The notes under the pieces: model-generated
Database searches by the model: none
What the model was told of the DNA's origin: nothing
The model's input: only the letters and a program-made list of their open reading frames with translations
Part shown: piece after piece, positions 17,112 through 26,187 of the stretch
How positions within the stretch are numbered: position 1 is the first letter of the stretch
Layout of the letters: each line of letters begins with the position of its first letter
Position numbers and translations under genes: made by a program
NCBI RefSeq assembly: GCF_016125955.1
Contig: NZ_JADEVE010000300.1
Coordinates: 1 to 64,000, forward strand
Reading direction: 5' to 3'
From: Acetomicrobium sp. S15 = DSM 107314
GTDB lineage: Bacteria > Synergistota > Synergistia > Synergistales > Thermosynergistaceae
DNA length: 64,000 nucleotides

Positions 17112-17861
17112 TTGACTGAATATCTTGAACCTAAGATCCTCAGCGCTGGCGATAGTGCTGTAATAGTAGAGTTTGGCGATAGCATAGATATGAAGATTAA
17201 CGCGAGGGTGCAGCAGCTCCGCCAGCACATTGAGCGAGGGCAGTTTAACGGCATCGTGGAATTAGTCCCCACATACCGCTCTTTAGCAGTTTATTTTGAC
17301 CCTGTAGTGGTTGAGGATGTAGGGCTATTTTTTGAAAAGCTCAAAAAAATGGCCCAAAATACTAAAGGAGAGATCCCAGAAGGAGGCCTTGTCATCGTAA
17401 TACCTGCATGCTATGGAGGTGAGTTTGGCCCAGATATGCAAAACGTCGTTGAGCATACAGGCCTCACCGAAGCCGAGATAGTAAAACGCCATACTGCGGT
17501 AGATTACTACTGCTACATGTTAGGTTTTACGCCTGGCTTTGCCTATTTGGGCGGTATGGATGAAAGCCTCGCTACGCCAAGGCTAAAGGAACCGAGAAAA
17601 GTTATCCCAGCAGGAAGTGTGGGGATAGCGGGAAAACAAACCGGCATATACCCCATAGATAGTCCAGGTGGATGGCAGTTGATAGGGAGAACTCCTTTAA
17701 AGCTTTTCGATCCCGAAGGTGAGCCACCATTTTTGATCGATGCGGGAATGCGGGTTCGCTTTCGCAGTATAGACCCAAAAGAGTATGAGGAAATAGCAGC
17801 CAAAGTTGCTGCCAAAAAATACAAACCAGAAATTTTAACGAAAAGCGGTGATGCAAAGTGA
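17112..17861 (+). CDS. pxpB: 5-oxoprolinase subunit B (KipI-like)
   Basis: A 249-residue PxpB/KipI family protein with the conserved YCYMLGFTPGFAYLGG and TPRLKEPRKVIPAGSVGIAG segments and the GGWQLIGRTPL end typical of the allophanate-hydrolase-subunit-1 fold. With PxpA and PxpC it forms the ATP-dependent enzyme that opens 5-oxoproline to glutamate. It starts with TTG at 17112 after GAGAGGTG. Its stop overlaps the next gene by four bases (GTGA). A gap of 76 bases separates it from the transporter gene. Confidence 0.92.
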   Translation: MTEYLEPKILSAGDSAVIVEFGDSIDMKINARVQQLRQHIERGQFNGIVELVPTYRSLAVYFDPVVVEDVGLFFEKLKKMAQNTKGEIPEGGLVIVIPACYGGEFGPDMQNVVEHTGLTEAEIVKRHTAVDYYCYMLGFTPGFAYLGGMDESLATPRLKEPRKVIPAGSVGIAGKQTGIYPIDSPGGWQLIGRTPLKLFDPEGEPPFLIDAGMRVRFRSIDPKEYEEIAAKVAAKKYKPEILTKSGDAK

Positions 17862-18922
17862 TCTTTGAAGTATCGTCACCTGGGCTTCTTACGACCGTGC
17901 AAGACTTAGGCCGTTGGGGTTACCAAGGTAAAGGCATGCCAGTAGCGGGAGCCATGGATTCACAGGCTCTAAAAATAGGCAATATTTTAGTAGGTAATGA
18001 GCCAAAAGATGCAGCCTTTGAGATTACGGCGATGGGGCCGACACTGAGCGTAACAGAAGGCGAAGGCCTCATCGCCGTAACTGGAGCGGAAATAGATTTC
18101 ACTATAAACAAAGTTGAAGCACCTTTATGGCAATCCATAAGGGTGCAAGCTGGAGATACTATTACTCTATCAACCTTAAAAGGTCATGGTTGTAGGGCAT
18201 ATCTATGCGTCTCTGGCAGCATCGACGTTCCTGTAATAATGGGCAGCAAGTCGACATATTTAAGGGCCAAAATAGGAGGATTAGAAGGTAGAGCTCTTAA
18301 AGCTGGCGATCGGATTGCCACTGGGCCTTTAAAACCTTTGACTTGGCTTTCTGCCGATTTTACTTGCCCTGATCAGTTAAGACCGAAAAGGGACTTAGGA
18401 TTGCCTTTGCGAGTAGTCTTAGGGCCGCAAGATGAGGCCTTTACAGAAAACGGCATAAAGACCTTCTTGGAATCCGAGTACACGATAACAAACGAAGCGG
18501 ATAGGATGGGTTACAGGCTTGAGGGCCCAGTAATAGAACATAAAACCGGACCAGATATCATTTCGGATGCTATACCTTTGGGCACAATCCAAGTGCCTGG
18601 GCATGGCAAACCGATATGCATGTTAGCTGACAGGCAAACTACTGGAGGCTATACAAAGATAGCTGTGTTATGCACTCCTGATATAGCAACCTTAGCTCAG
18701 CGGATGCCAGGGCAAGCAGTGCACTTTAAAGCCGTATCTTTAGCTGAGTCAATTGCCGCTGCGCGAAAAGAGAGAGAGCAAATAGAAGAGCTACTTGAAT
18801 TGCGGGCTTCTTGTAGATCTCGTAGGAGTCCTTCGCAAACAAAGAAGCTTAACAAGACCTTTCATTGGACGCTAAAAGTGAGGGATAAATCCTACGATGT
18901 AGTTGTGGAAGATCTCAGTTAA
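17858..18922 (+). CDS. pxpC: 5-oxoprolinase subunit C (KipA-like) with an extra C-terminal tail
   Basis: A 354-residue PxpC/KipA (allophanate hydrolase subunit 2 fold) protein. It starts with the family signature SPGLLTTVQDLGRWGYQGKG and shows GAMDSQALKIGN, CRAYLCVSGSI and ADRQTTGGYTKIAVLC. It starts with GTG overlapping pxpB. After the family's normal end (about residue 310) there is an additional basic linker and a short segment, TFHWTLKVRDKSYDVVVEDL, that looks like the first strands of a biotinyl/lipoyl-carrier type domain without a lysine motif. It may be a relic of a fusion. Confidence 0.9.
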   Translation: MIFEVSSPGLLTTVQDLGRWGYQGKGMPVAGAMDSQALKIGNILVGNEPKDAAFEITAMGPTLSVTEGEGLIAVTGAEIDFTINKVEAPLWQSIRVQAGDTITLSTLKGHGCRAYLCVSGSIDVPVIMGSKSTYLRAKIGGLEGRALKAGDRIATGPLKPLTWLSADFTCPDQLRPKRDLGLPLRVVLGPQDEAFTENGIKTFLESEYTITNEADRMGYRLEGPVIEHKTGPDIISDAIPLGTIQVPGHGKPICMLADRQTTGGYTKIAVLCTPDIATLAQRMPGQAVHFKAVSLAESIAAARKEREQIEELLELRASCRSRRSPSQTKKLNKTFHWTLKVRDKSYDVVVEDLS

Positions 18923-18944
18923 CTTATTGGGAGGTGCGTTTTCG

Positions 18945-19718
18945 ATGTATGTGATAGATTTAAACAGTGACTTAGGTGAAAGCTTTGGTGCTTGGAAGAT
19001 GGGTAGCGACGAGGCCGTTTTGCAGTTTGTCAGTTCAGCCAATGTAGCCTGCGGTTTCCATGCAGGCGACCCCATGGTCATGCTTGCCACTGTGAGAGCT
19101 GCCAAAGAAAAGGGCGTTGCCGTAGGGGCACATCCAGGCTATCCAGATCTAATCGGTTTTGGTCGAAGGAATATAGATGTAACCCCGGATGAGGCGTACG
19201 CATATACCTTATATCAAATTGGCGCTTTGCAAGCGGTATGCAATGCTCTTGGTTGCAAGCTGCAACATATCAAGGCTCATGGAGCATTATACAATCAGGC
19301 AGCTAAAAATCACGCTTTAGCAGTTGCCATTGCGCGAGCCGTTAAAGACGCTGGCAACGGTCTCATTTTGCTTGGCCTTGCCAACTCGGAATTCGATAAA
19401 GCCGCTGCCGAGGTAGGGGTACCCTATGCCGCTGAAGCCTTTGCCGATAGGGCTTACCAAGCGGACGGAACATTGGTACCGCGTAAAGTCCCTGGTTCCA
19501 TGATACATGACGTTAACCTAGCCGTGGCGAGGATGATCCGTATGGTCAAGGAAGGCAAGATCGAGACCATAGATGGCAAACTCATCGACCTCAAACCGCA
19601 TTCCATATGTTTGCATGGAGACTCCCCTAAAGCAGTTCAAATGGCTAGTGAGGTAAGAAAGGGCTTAGAAGCAGCAGGAATAGCGATTAGACCGATATCC
19701 GAGGTAATTAAGGCATGA
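18945..19718 (+). CDS. pxpA: 5-oxoprolinase subunit A (LamB/YcsF family)
   Basis: A 257-residue TIM-barrel-like protein of the LamB/YcsF family with its hallmark segments [11 protein letters not shown] at the start, [25 protein letters not shown] and [10 protein letters not shown]. It is the catalytic subunit that works with PxpBC. I use the ATG at 18945 behind GGGAGGTG; an earlier in-frame start at 18903 lies inside pxpC. The stop overlaps the next gene by four bases (ATGA). Confidence 0.92.
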   Translation: MYVIDLNSDLGESFGAWKMGSDEAVLQFVSSANVACGFHAGDPMVMLATVRAAKEKGVAVGAHPGYPDLIGFGRRNIDVTPDEAYAYTLYQIGALQAVCNALGCKLQHIKAHGALYNQAAKNHALAVAIARAVKDAGNGLILLGLANSEFDKAAAEVGVPYAAEAFADRAYQADGTLVPRKVPGSMIHDVNLAVARMIRMVKEGKIETIDGKLIDLKPHSICLHGDSPKAVQMASEVRKGLEAAGIAIRPISEVIKA

Positions 19719-20512
19719 AGGCAATAGACTATGCTATGAATACGCCCCAAGAGGTTCGCTTAGCCATAAGAAAAAAAGAGTGGATAGGTCCCACGGCAGG
19801 AATGGCTAAGGGGCATGTGCAGGCAAATTTGGCCATATTGCCAAAGGATTTAGCTTATGATTTTCTTGTTTTCGCGCAGCGTAATCCTAGACCATGCCCC
19901 GTGTTAGACATAACTGAACCAGGAGATCCTGAGCCAAAACTGGTGGCAAAAGGGGCGGACTTGCGGACTGATTTGCCCAAATACAGAATATGGAGGAATG
20001 GCGAGCTCGTTGACGAACCCACTGATATACTATCTTACTGGCGCCAGGACCTTGTGGCTTTCTTGCTCGGATGTTCTTTCACCTTTGAGTCGGCTTTGTT
20101 AGACGCTGGTATTCCAGTTCGTCATATCGAATGTGGTTGCAATGTTCCTATGTATATAACGAATATTCAATGCCTCCCTGCCGGAAGGCTCTCTGGCCCT
20201 ATGGTAGTGAGTATGAGGCCTATCCCAGCACACCAAGTGCCAAAGGCGGTTTTAACGACAGGGCGTTTCCCAGCAGTTCACGGTTCACCTGTGCACATAG
20301 GCGATCCTACTATTATCGGTATAAAGGACATCAGCAAACCGGATTTTGGCGATTCCGTACCAATAAACCAGGGGGAAATGCCGGTATTTTGGGCTTGTGG
20401 CGTCACTCCACAAGCAGCTTTGATGGCAAGCAAACCTCCCTTTGCGATAACCCATGCGCCTGGCCATATGTTCGTCTGTAATCCTAAGGATTCAGATTAC
20501 GCCATATTTTAA
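19715..20512 (+). CDS. DUF1445 putative hydro-lyase / D-glutamate-cyclase-like protein (YcsI-like)
   Basis: A 265-residue protein of the DUF1445 family, which includes bacterial YcsI and the related domain of mitochondrial D-glutamate cyclase. Conserved stretches include [48 protein letters not shown] and [10 protein letters not shown]-glutamate cyclase makes 5-oxo-D-proline, so a role in supplying or isomerising the oxoprolinase substrate is plausible. The gene overlaps pxpA by four bases and closes the operon; I see no strong terminator directly after it. Confidence 0.88.
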   Translation: MKAIDYAMNTPQEVRLAIRKKEWIGPTAGMAKGHVQANLAILPKDLAYDFLVFAQRNPRPCPVLDITEPGDPEPKLVAKGADLRTDLPKYRIWRNGELVDEPTDILSYWRQDLVAFLLGCSFTFESALLDAGIPVRHIECGCNVPMYITNIQCLPAGRLSGPMVVSMRPIPAHQVPKAVLTTGRFPAVHGSPVHIGDPTIIGIKDISKPDFGDSVPINQGEMPVFWACGVTPQAALMASKPPFAITHAPGHMFVCNPKDSDYAIF

Positions 20513-21158
20513 GAACTTAAAGACCTATAGATGGCTTTTGTTTTAAATTAAAAGAGATGACGAAAAATCATCGCTGTATTTTAAAGATCCATGACTCTAA
20601 CCTAACTTTTGCACCGTGATCTAAATTTTTGACTGATTTTGCCCATTCAGTAGTTGGAAAGCCTTTAAAAAATAGTGACTATCAGTGTAGGATGGGTGTG
20701 TTCGAGTTTTGAGGAAAGACCTATGTTGAAGGAAGTGTATTGGAGGGCAGGCAGAAAAGTTAGCCGAGGTTTGTTCTTTTTAGCTCTGTGGCAAAGGGAG
20801 AGGAGATTGGCTTTGGTCGACAGAGAAAACAAAGAAAGGTGCCGCGGTGGTTGACCAGAGAAATAAATGGGAGCGGGAGCCATATCTTAACGAAGAAGAG
20901 ATTTGCCTATCCAAAGCAAAACCAATCAATACTTAGCGATGGCAACTTTTAGATTAAAACGTTGCGAAGGAGCTATAGAGAGACGTCGACACCGTCATCG
21001 ACAGGGGGTTCAAGAGCATGGGCAGAGCTGGACTGCTGAGGGGGTACAAACTACGGGTGTGGTGCTATAACAAAAGCAGCTGGCTTGTGTTCTGGTCGAG
21101 ACAGCACAGCTGCTGAGTGAGCCCCCAACTGATAAACACAACGAGGAAAACCGCGCAG
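20513..21158. other. Gene-free stretch with repeat copy B and apparent mobile-element remains
   Basis: No credible gene. Copy B of the flanking repeat lies at 20743-20857. At about 20960-21115 a plus-strand frame reads TVIDRGFKSMGRAGLL, then YKLRVWCYN, coding-like but with stops and no start; I do not recognise it. It ends at the carAB promoter. Confidence 0.5.
20743..20857 (+). repeat. About 110-bp direct repeat flanking the oxoprolinase island, copy B
   Basis: It matches copy A at 15187-15297 in the same orientation; the two copies start 5,556 bases apart and enclose the whole operon with its promoter. See copy A for the shared blocks. Confidence 0.8.
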
Positions 21159-21186
21159 TTGACAAGCGCGGATGAGCGCGTATAAT
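21159..21186 (+). promoter_or_regulatory. Consensus sigma-70 promoter of carAB
   Basis: Perfect TTGACA (21159-21164) and perfect TATAAT (21181-21186) with a 16-base spacer. The transcript should start near 21193, giving a leader of about 140 bases. Confidence 0.85.
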
Positions 21187-21217
21187 GGAGCGAAAGCTAA
21201 ACCATAGGTGATTTTTA

Positions 21218-21247
21218 ATGGGCTTACGAAATCAAAGTTTGCCATAA
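21218..21247 (+). CDS. Possible nine-residue leader peptide of carAB
   Basis: ATG at 21218, with AGGTG seven bases upstream, opens MGLRNQSLP and stops with TAA at 21245-21247. The stop touches the first base of the terminator stem, so a translating ribosome would sit right at the hairpin. This is the arrangement expected of transcription attenuation. It is short, so coding is uncertain. Confidence 0.4.
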   Translation: MGLRNQSLP

Positions 21248-21297
21248 GACCCTGGTGCTCCCACGACGAACGAGCGGGAGCCCGGGGTCTTTTTTTA
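21247..21297 (+). terminator. Intrinsic terminator in the carAB leader (attenuator candidate)
   Basis: A 15-pair stem (21247-21262 with 21276-21290, one bulged base at 21256 and one U-G pair) is followed by eight T. It lies within the carAB leader, 36 bases before the carA start, so it can only make sense as a regulated terminator. Confidence 0.8.
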
Positions 21298-21332
21298 TGC
21301 CAATTTCTCTGTCTTAAAGGAGGCGATTTGTA

Positions 21333-22379
21333 TTGGAAGAGGTATGCCTTTCCTTGAGCGACGGTGCCCAATGGAGGGGGCTTGGACAATTATACGGAAA
21401 AGATGTAGAGGGTGAAGCGGTTTTTACCACAGCCATGAGCGGTTACCCTCAGTCCATTACGGACCCTTCTTATGTCGGCCAGATCCTGGTGTTCGCCTTT
21501 CCCCCCGTGGGGATTTACGGCGTGGATCACCCACTTGAGAGCGAGCGCCCGCAGCCGCGGGCTGTGGTGGTGGGGACGCTTCGGGAGGCACCGGAAGGCT
21601 TAAGCCTATCTCGGTGGCTTGAGGAGCACAATACGCCCCTGATAACGGAAGTCGATACGCGCTCTCTCGTCCGACACCTGAGAGAGCGCGGTACTGCCAT
21701 GGGGCGAATATCGCGTGATGGCGAGGCTCCTCGGACTTCAGAGCTCCCTCCGCTGGTTTCTGAGGTCTCTGCGAAGGAGGCGGCTGTATGGGAGGGAGAT
21801 GGCCCCACGGTCGCCGTAATGGATTACGGCGCGAAGATGGGCATCATTAGGGAGCTCGTCAAGCGAGGATGCCGCGTGGTGCGCCTGCCCCATAACTGTG
21901 ACCCAAAAAGCGTCTTGGCCTTCGACCCGGCTGGCGTGATCTTGAGCAACGGTCCCGGCGACCCCTCTAAGCTGCGCACCGAAATCTCGGTCGTAAAGGA
22001 TCTCTTGGGGAGCGTCCCAATCATGGGCATATGCCTGGGGAATCAGCTCTTGGCCCTGGCGTGCGGCGCGCGGACCGAGAAGCTTCCCTACGGGCACAGG
22101 GGGGCGAACCATCCGGTGTGCGAGATCTCATCCGGCAGGGGGTTCGTGACGAGCCAAAACCACGGTTACGCCATCGTGGAGGAAAGCCTTCATAACACAG
22201 GTCTGGTTGTGACTTATCGCCACCTGAGCGATGGGAGCGTGGAAGGGGTCTCTCACAGGGAATTTCCCGCCTGGGGCGTTCAGTTTCACCCGGAGGCTTG
22301 TCCCGGTCCCAGGGATGTAAATTTTCTGTTCGATCGCTTTGTCGATTCTTTGAAAGGAGCGGCGTACAATGTCCGTTAA
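21333..22379 (+). CDS. carA: Carbamoyl-phosphate synthase small subunit
   Basis: A 348-residue glutamine amidotransferase subunit. The N-terminal domain carries FTTAMSGYPQSITDPSY. The class-I amidotransferase domain has the catalytic triad C234 in GICLGNQ, H319 and E321 in FHPEA. It releases ammonia from glutamine for CarB. It starts with TTG at 21333 behind AAAGGAGGCG. It is slightly shorter than the Escherichia coli enzyme but complete. The last 11 bases overlap carB. Expression is probably controlled by the leader terminator. Confidence 0.95.
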   Translation: MEEVCLSLSDGAQWRGLGQLYGKDVEGEAVFTTAMSGYPQSITDPSYVGQILVFAFPPVGIYGVDHPLESERPQPRAVVVGTLREAPEGLSLSRWLEEHNTPLITEVDTRSLVRHLRERGTAMGRISRDGEAPRTSELPPLVSEVSAKEAAVWEGDGPTVAVMDYGAKMGIIRELVKRGCRVVRLPHNCDPKSVLAFDPAGVILSNGPGDPSKLRTEISVVKDLLGSVPIMGICLGNQLLALACGARTEKLPYGHRGANHPVCEISSGRGFVTSQNHGYAIVEESLHNTGLVVTYRHLSDGSVEGVSHREFPAWGVQFHPEACPGPRDVNFLFDRFVDSLKGAAYNVR

Positions 22380-25300
22380 AAGCGTATTAGTCCTCGGTTC
22401 GGGCCCCATAAAGATAGGCCAGGCCGCGGAGTTCGATTATTCGGGGAGTCAGGCCTGCAAGGCCCTCCGCGAGGAGGGGTGCCGCGTGATACTTTTGAAC
22501 AGCAATCCCGCTACTATACAGACCGACGTCACCATGGCTGATGTGGTTTACATAAAGCCGATGAACGCCGAGACCATTTCTTCGATAGTGAAGGAACACC
22601 GTCCAGAAGGGGTGATAGCGACGTTAGGAGGGCAGGCGGCCCTGAACCTGTGCGTCGAGTGCGAAGAAAAAGGGATATGGCGCGATGCGGGCGTTGAGGT
22701 CCTGGGTACCCCAGTGGAGGCCATAAAGGCGGCCGAAGGAAGGGAGCCCTTTCGAAACCTCATGCGGAAGATCGGCCAACCCGTACCTTCCAGCGCCCCC
22801 GTGACATGCGTGGAAGAGGCGCTGGAATTCGCTCGCAGCTGCTCCTACCCCCTCATCATCCGCCCCGATTTCACGCTGGGCGGGACTGGCGGCGGCGTCG
22901 CGCAAAACGAGACAGAGCTGAAAAAACGAGTGGAAGAGGGATTAGACGCATCGCCCGTTCACAAGGTCTTGGTGGAGGAGTACCTCGTTGGATGGAGGGA
23001 GTTTGAGCTGGAAGCCATGAGGGATGGCGCAGGAAATGCCATCTGCGTCTGCGGCATGGAAAACGTGGACCCCATGGGCATACACACGGGAGACAGCGTC
23101 GTGGTTTCGCCCATCTTGACGCTATCTGACCGTCAATGGCAGCGCCTTCGCTCCGCCGCTTTCGCGATAGTCGAGGCGCTGGACGTGCGGGGAGCTTGCA
23201 ATGTGCAGTTTGCGCACTCACCGGACGGGGAGGCTTATTACGTGATAGAGGTGAACCCACGAGCCAGCAGGTCGAGCGCCCTGGCGAGCAAAGCCACGGG
23301 ATATCCGATAGCGAGGATGGCAGCCAAGATCGCCCTCGGGAAGCGCTTGACGGAAATCCCGAACCCTACCACCGGCGTAGGAAGCGCTATGTCGGAGCCG
23401 TCCCTCGACTACGTGGTCGTCAAGCTCCCCCGCTGGTCCTTTGAGAAGTTCCCTGGGGCCGATGTTCGGCTTGGGACGCGGATGAAGTCCACGGGCGAGG
23501 TCATGGCGATAGGGCTTACATTTCCTCAGGCGCTGCTCAAGGCCTTCCGTTCCCTGGATGCCCCTTCACCTTTGACAGACCGTTATTTTAAAGAGGCAGC
23601 GTCCGAAGAGCTCTGGAAAGAGTGTTCGCTTCCCACTCACAGGCGCATGGGTGCGATGTTGGAGCTTTTGCGCCGCGGCGCTGCGTGCGAAGAGCTTTCG
23701 CACGCTACGGCGATCCACCCGTATTTTGTAGGCGAGCTCAAAGAAATCGTGTCCGTCGAGGATCAGCTTAAAGAGGGACCTTCACCGGATGCTCTGAAGA
23801 GAGCCAAGTTTTACGGCTTTTCGGATGAGGATATAGCCGGCCTTTGCGGCACATCCGAAGAGGTTGTTAGGGCATCCCGCCGCTCCCTTAGTCTTGAGAT
23901 CGCCCACAGGGAGGTGGACGGCTGCGCCGGTGAGGTGCCGGCCAGCTCCGGCTACTTCTATGGCGTCTACGGCGCCTGCAGCGACCCTTCCGTTTTGCGG
24001 GATACCCCTGCCGTGGCCGTGCTGGGTTCTGGCCCCATCAGGATCGCCCAAGGCGTGGAGTTCGACTACTGCTGCGTAAAGGCCATAGAGAGCTTGAGGC
24101 GCCGGGGCCTTCGGGCCGTCATGATAAACAACAACCCCGAGACGGTGAGTACCGATTACGATATCTCGGATGCCCTCTACTTCGAGCCACTCCATGTCGA
24201 GGATGTGACGGCCGCTCTCGAGCGCGAGAAAGCTGTAGGGGTCTTCTGCTCCTTCGGCGGGCAAACCTCGCTGAAGCTCGGGATTCGTCTCGCAAAAGAA
24301 GGCGCATGCCTCTTAGGCACAGGCATTCCGGCGATAGAGGCCGCCGAAGACCGTAGCCAGTTCTGTGAACTCCTCGAGGAGCTTTCGATATCCTATCCTG
24401 AAGGTAATGCGGTGCGAAACCCCAAAGAAGCTCGCGCGCTGGCAAAAAGGATAGGCTTTCCCCTCATAGTGCGCCCCAGTTTCGTCATAGGGGGGATCGA
24501 CATGCAGGTAGTATACGACGAAAAGGAGTTGGAGGAAGTTACGGCGCGTGCTTTCACCCACGCGCCCCTGCAATCGGTGTTGGTGGATCGCTTTCTCCAG
24601 GGAAGGGAGTTCGAGGTTGACGCCGTATGTGACGGTGAAGACGTGCTCATCCCTGGGATATTCGAGCATCTTGACCCTGCTGGGGTGCACTCCGGCGACT
24701 CTATAGCCCTCTTCCCTGACATCTCGCTGACGCCAAAAGAGAGGGAGGAGGTCGTGGAGATCGTAAAGGCCCTATCGGAGGCGTTGGATGCGCGAGGGCT
24801 CCTCAACGTGCAGTTCGTCCTCCACGACGACAAGCTCTACGTAATAGAGGCAAACCCGCGGGCCAGCCGCACCGTTCCCATAGCGAGCAAGCTCTCAGGC
24901 ATCCCCATGGTAGATCTGGCCGTGGGCGTGGCCTTAGGGGAAAGGCTTGGGAGCGCCGGCTTCGGGTTGGGGCTTGTAGAGCATCAAGGGCCTGTGGGCG
25001 TAAAGGTGCCCGTCTTTTCCACTGACAAGCTGCCCGGCGTAGACTCACGTCTCGGACCGCAGATGCAGTCTACTGGGGAATCGTTGGGTGTGGGGCGGAC
25101 GTTTTCGTCAGCACTTTGCGAAGCGCTTTCGGGCGCCGGGTGGCGCATCCCCAAGTGCGGACGCATCCTCTTTAGCGTGCGAGACGATCAAAAGCCCTTT
25201 TTGTCGCCCATAGCCTCGGCTTTTTGCGCCATGGGATGGAAGCTATTTGCGACATCCGGCACAGCCGCGGCGCTTTCTAAATGGGGCTTGCCCGTCGAGG

Positions 25301-25521
25301 CGGTCCCTAAGGGCGAGGCCTTGGTAAAAGCCATTGTAAAGCGCTCCTACGACATGATCATAAACGTCCCAGGGAGCAGGTTGAGCACCGTTAGAGACGG
25401 TTACGCCATGAGGAGGGCTGCTGTGGAAACCGGGATACCGTGCTTCCACAGCTTGGAGGTGGCTCAGGCGGTCGCCTCAGCCCTGACGGCCGCGGAGATG
25501 TCCGTTACAGTTACGCCGTAA
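22369..25521 (+). CDS. carB: Carbamoyl-phosphate synthase large subunit
   Basis: A 1,050-residue enzyme with two homologous ATP-grasp halves. The first half (about 1-400, starting VLVLGSGPIKIGQAAEFDYS) makes carboxyphosphate. The second (about 540-930, VAVLGSGPIRIAQGVEFDYC) makes carbamoyl phosphate. An oligomerisation domain lies between, and a C-terminal MGS-like allosteric domain (about 935-1050, FATSGTAAALSKWG) is where UMP/IMP/ornithine effectors bind in other species. Full length, no frameshift. It ends 11 bases inside the convergent phosphoribosyltransferase gene. Confidence 0.97.
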   Translation: MSVKSVLVLGSGPIKIGQAAEFDYSGSQACKALREEGCRVILLNSNPATIQTDVTMADVVYIKPMNAETISSIVKEHRPEGVIATLGGQAALNLCVECEEKGIWRDAGVEVLGTPVEAIKAAEGREPFRNLMRKIGQPVPSSAPVTCVEEALEFARSCSYPLIIRPDFTLGGTGGGVAQNETELKKRVEEGLDASPVHKVLVEEYLVGWREFELEAMRDGAGNAICVCGMENVDPMGIHTGDSVVVSPILTLSDRQWQRLRSAAFAIVEALDVRGACNVQFAHSPDGEAYYVIEVNPRASRSSALASKATGYPIARMAAKIALGKRLTEIPNPTTGVGSAMSEPSLDYVVVKLPRWSFEKFPGADVRLGTRMKSTGEVMAIGLTFPQALLKAFRSLDAPSPLTDRYFKEAASEELWKECSLPTHRRMGAMLELLRRGAACEELSHATAIHPYFVGELKEIVSVEDQLKEGPSPDALKRAKFYGFSDEDIAGLCGTSEEVVRASRRSLSLEIAHREVDGCAGEVPASSGYFYGVYGACSDPSVLRDTPAVAVLGSGPIRIAQGVEFDYCCVKAIESLRRRGLRAVMINNNPETVSTDYDISDALYFEPLHVEDVTAALEREKAVGVFCSFGGQTSLKLGIRLAKEGACLLGTGIPAIEAAEDRSQFCELLEELSISYPEGNAVRNPKEARALAKRIGFPLIVRPSFVIGGIDMQVVYDEKELEEVTARAFTHAPLQSVLVDRFLQGREFEVDAVCDGEDVLIPGIFEHLDPAGVHSGDSIALFPDISLTPKEREEVVEIVKALSEALDARGLLNVQFVLHDDKLYVIEANPRASRTVPIASKLSGIPMVDLAVGVALGERLGSAGFGLGLVEHQGPVGVKVPVFSTDKLPGVDSRLGPQMQSTGESLGVGRTFSSALCEALSGAGWRIPKCGRILFSVRDDQKPFLSPIASAFCAMGWKLFATSGTAAALSKWGLPVEAVPKGEALVKAIVKRSYDMIINVPGSRLSTVRDGYAMRRAAVETGIPCFHSLEVAQAVASALTAAEMSVTVTP

Positions 25522-26086
25522 ATATGGGGAGGTCGGCCAGGTAGATGAGGTCTCCTCCGTAGGCGTCTCCCTCTTTCAAGACCGCCGCTCTCGTGGTTAT
25601 GATGGCCCCTGTATGAGAGAGTATCTCCTCCACGCCGCGGATGCTCCCGCCGGTTGAGACCACGTCGTCCACGATGGCCACCTTGCGGTTTCGCAGGAGC
25701 TCTACGTCAGGCCCGTCTATCACCAAGAGTTGGCTCCCCTTAGTGGTTATAGATTTCACCTCCACGCTCAAGGGATTTTGCATATACCCCTTCACGCTCT
25801 TTCTGCAGACCACGTAGCGCGGGTGCCCCAAGAGCGTGGCGAGCATTTGGAGCAGAGGTACCACCTTTGCCTCCGGCCCAACCATGATCTCGAAGTCCTT
25901 CCCCGCAAGCTGTACAGCCAGCGCGCCCGCGCAGACGTTTACCAGTTGCGCGTCCCCCAACATCACGAACGAGGCGATCCATAACCCCTCGTCCAATTGA
26001 ACGACAGGGAGATCCCTCGTCAGCCCGCCGACGGAAAGCCTATAATGCGTCTGCCCTTCATATCGATAGCGCATATAAGTTCTCAT
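25511..26086 (-). CDS. Purine/pyrimidine phosphoribosyltransferase (type I)
   Basis: A 191-residue type I phosphoribosyltransferase with the PRPP-binding loop VAIVDDVVSTGGS at about 137-149 and an upstream VGPEAKVVPL segment. It resembles the adenine/xanthine/PurR-type PRT group rather than OPRT. It transfers ribose-5-phosphate from PRPP to a base in the cytoplasm. The first ATG (26086) directly abuts AGGAGG; the ATG at 26074 lies 12 bases after it and may be the true start (187 residues). It is divergent from an NCS2 permease about 100 bases away, which supports a base-salvage role, and its 3' end overlaps that of carB. Confidence 0.82.
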   Translation of the reverse strand: MRTYMRYRYEGQTHYRLSVGGLTRDLPVVQLDEGLWIASFVMLGDAQLVNVCAGALAVQLAGKDFEIMVGPEAKVVPLLQMLATLLGHPRYVVCRKSVKGYMQNPLSVEVKSITTKGSQLLVIDGPDVELLRNRKVAIVDDVVSTGGSIRGVEEILSHTGAIITTRAAVLKEGDAYGGDLIYLADLPIFTA

Positions 26087-26187
26087 CCTCCTCTATGACG
26101 TTTGCTTTTGTTTGCAAAAGCCCAATCCCTACAGTATTATTTGTAGCTGTCATCACAAATATGTCAATCTCTCGAGGAGGGCTCTGT

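Noticed and set aside
21184-21210. Second small ORF (MERKLNHR) in the carAB promoter area
   Set aside because: Its ATG lies within the -10 box, so it would not be in the transcript.
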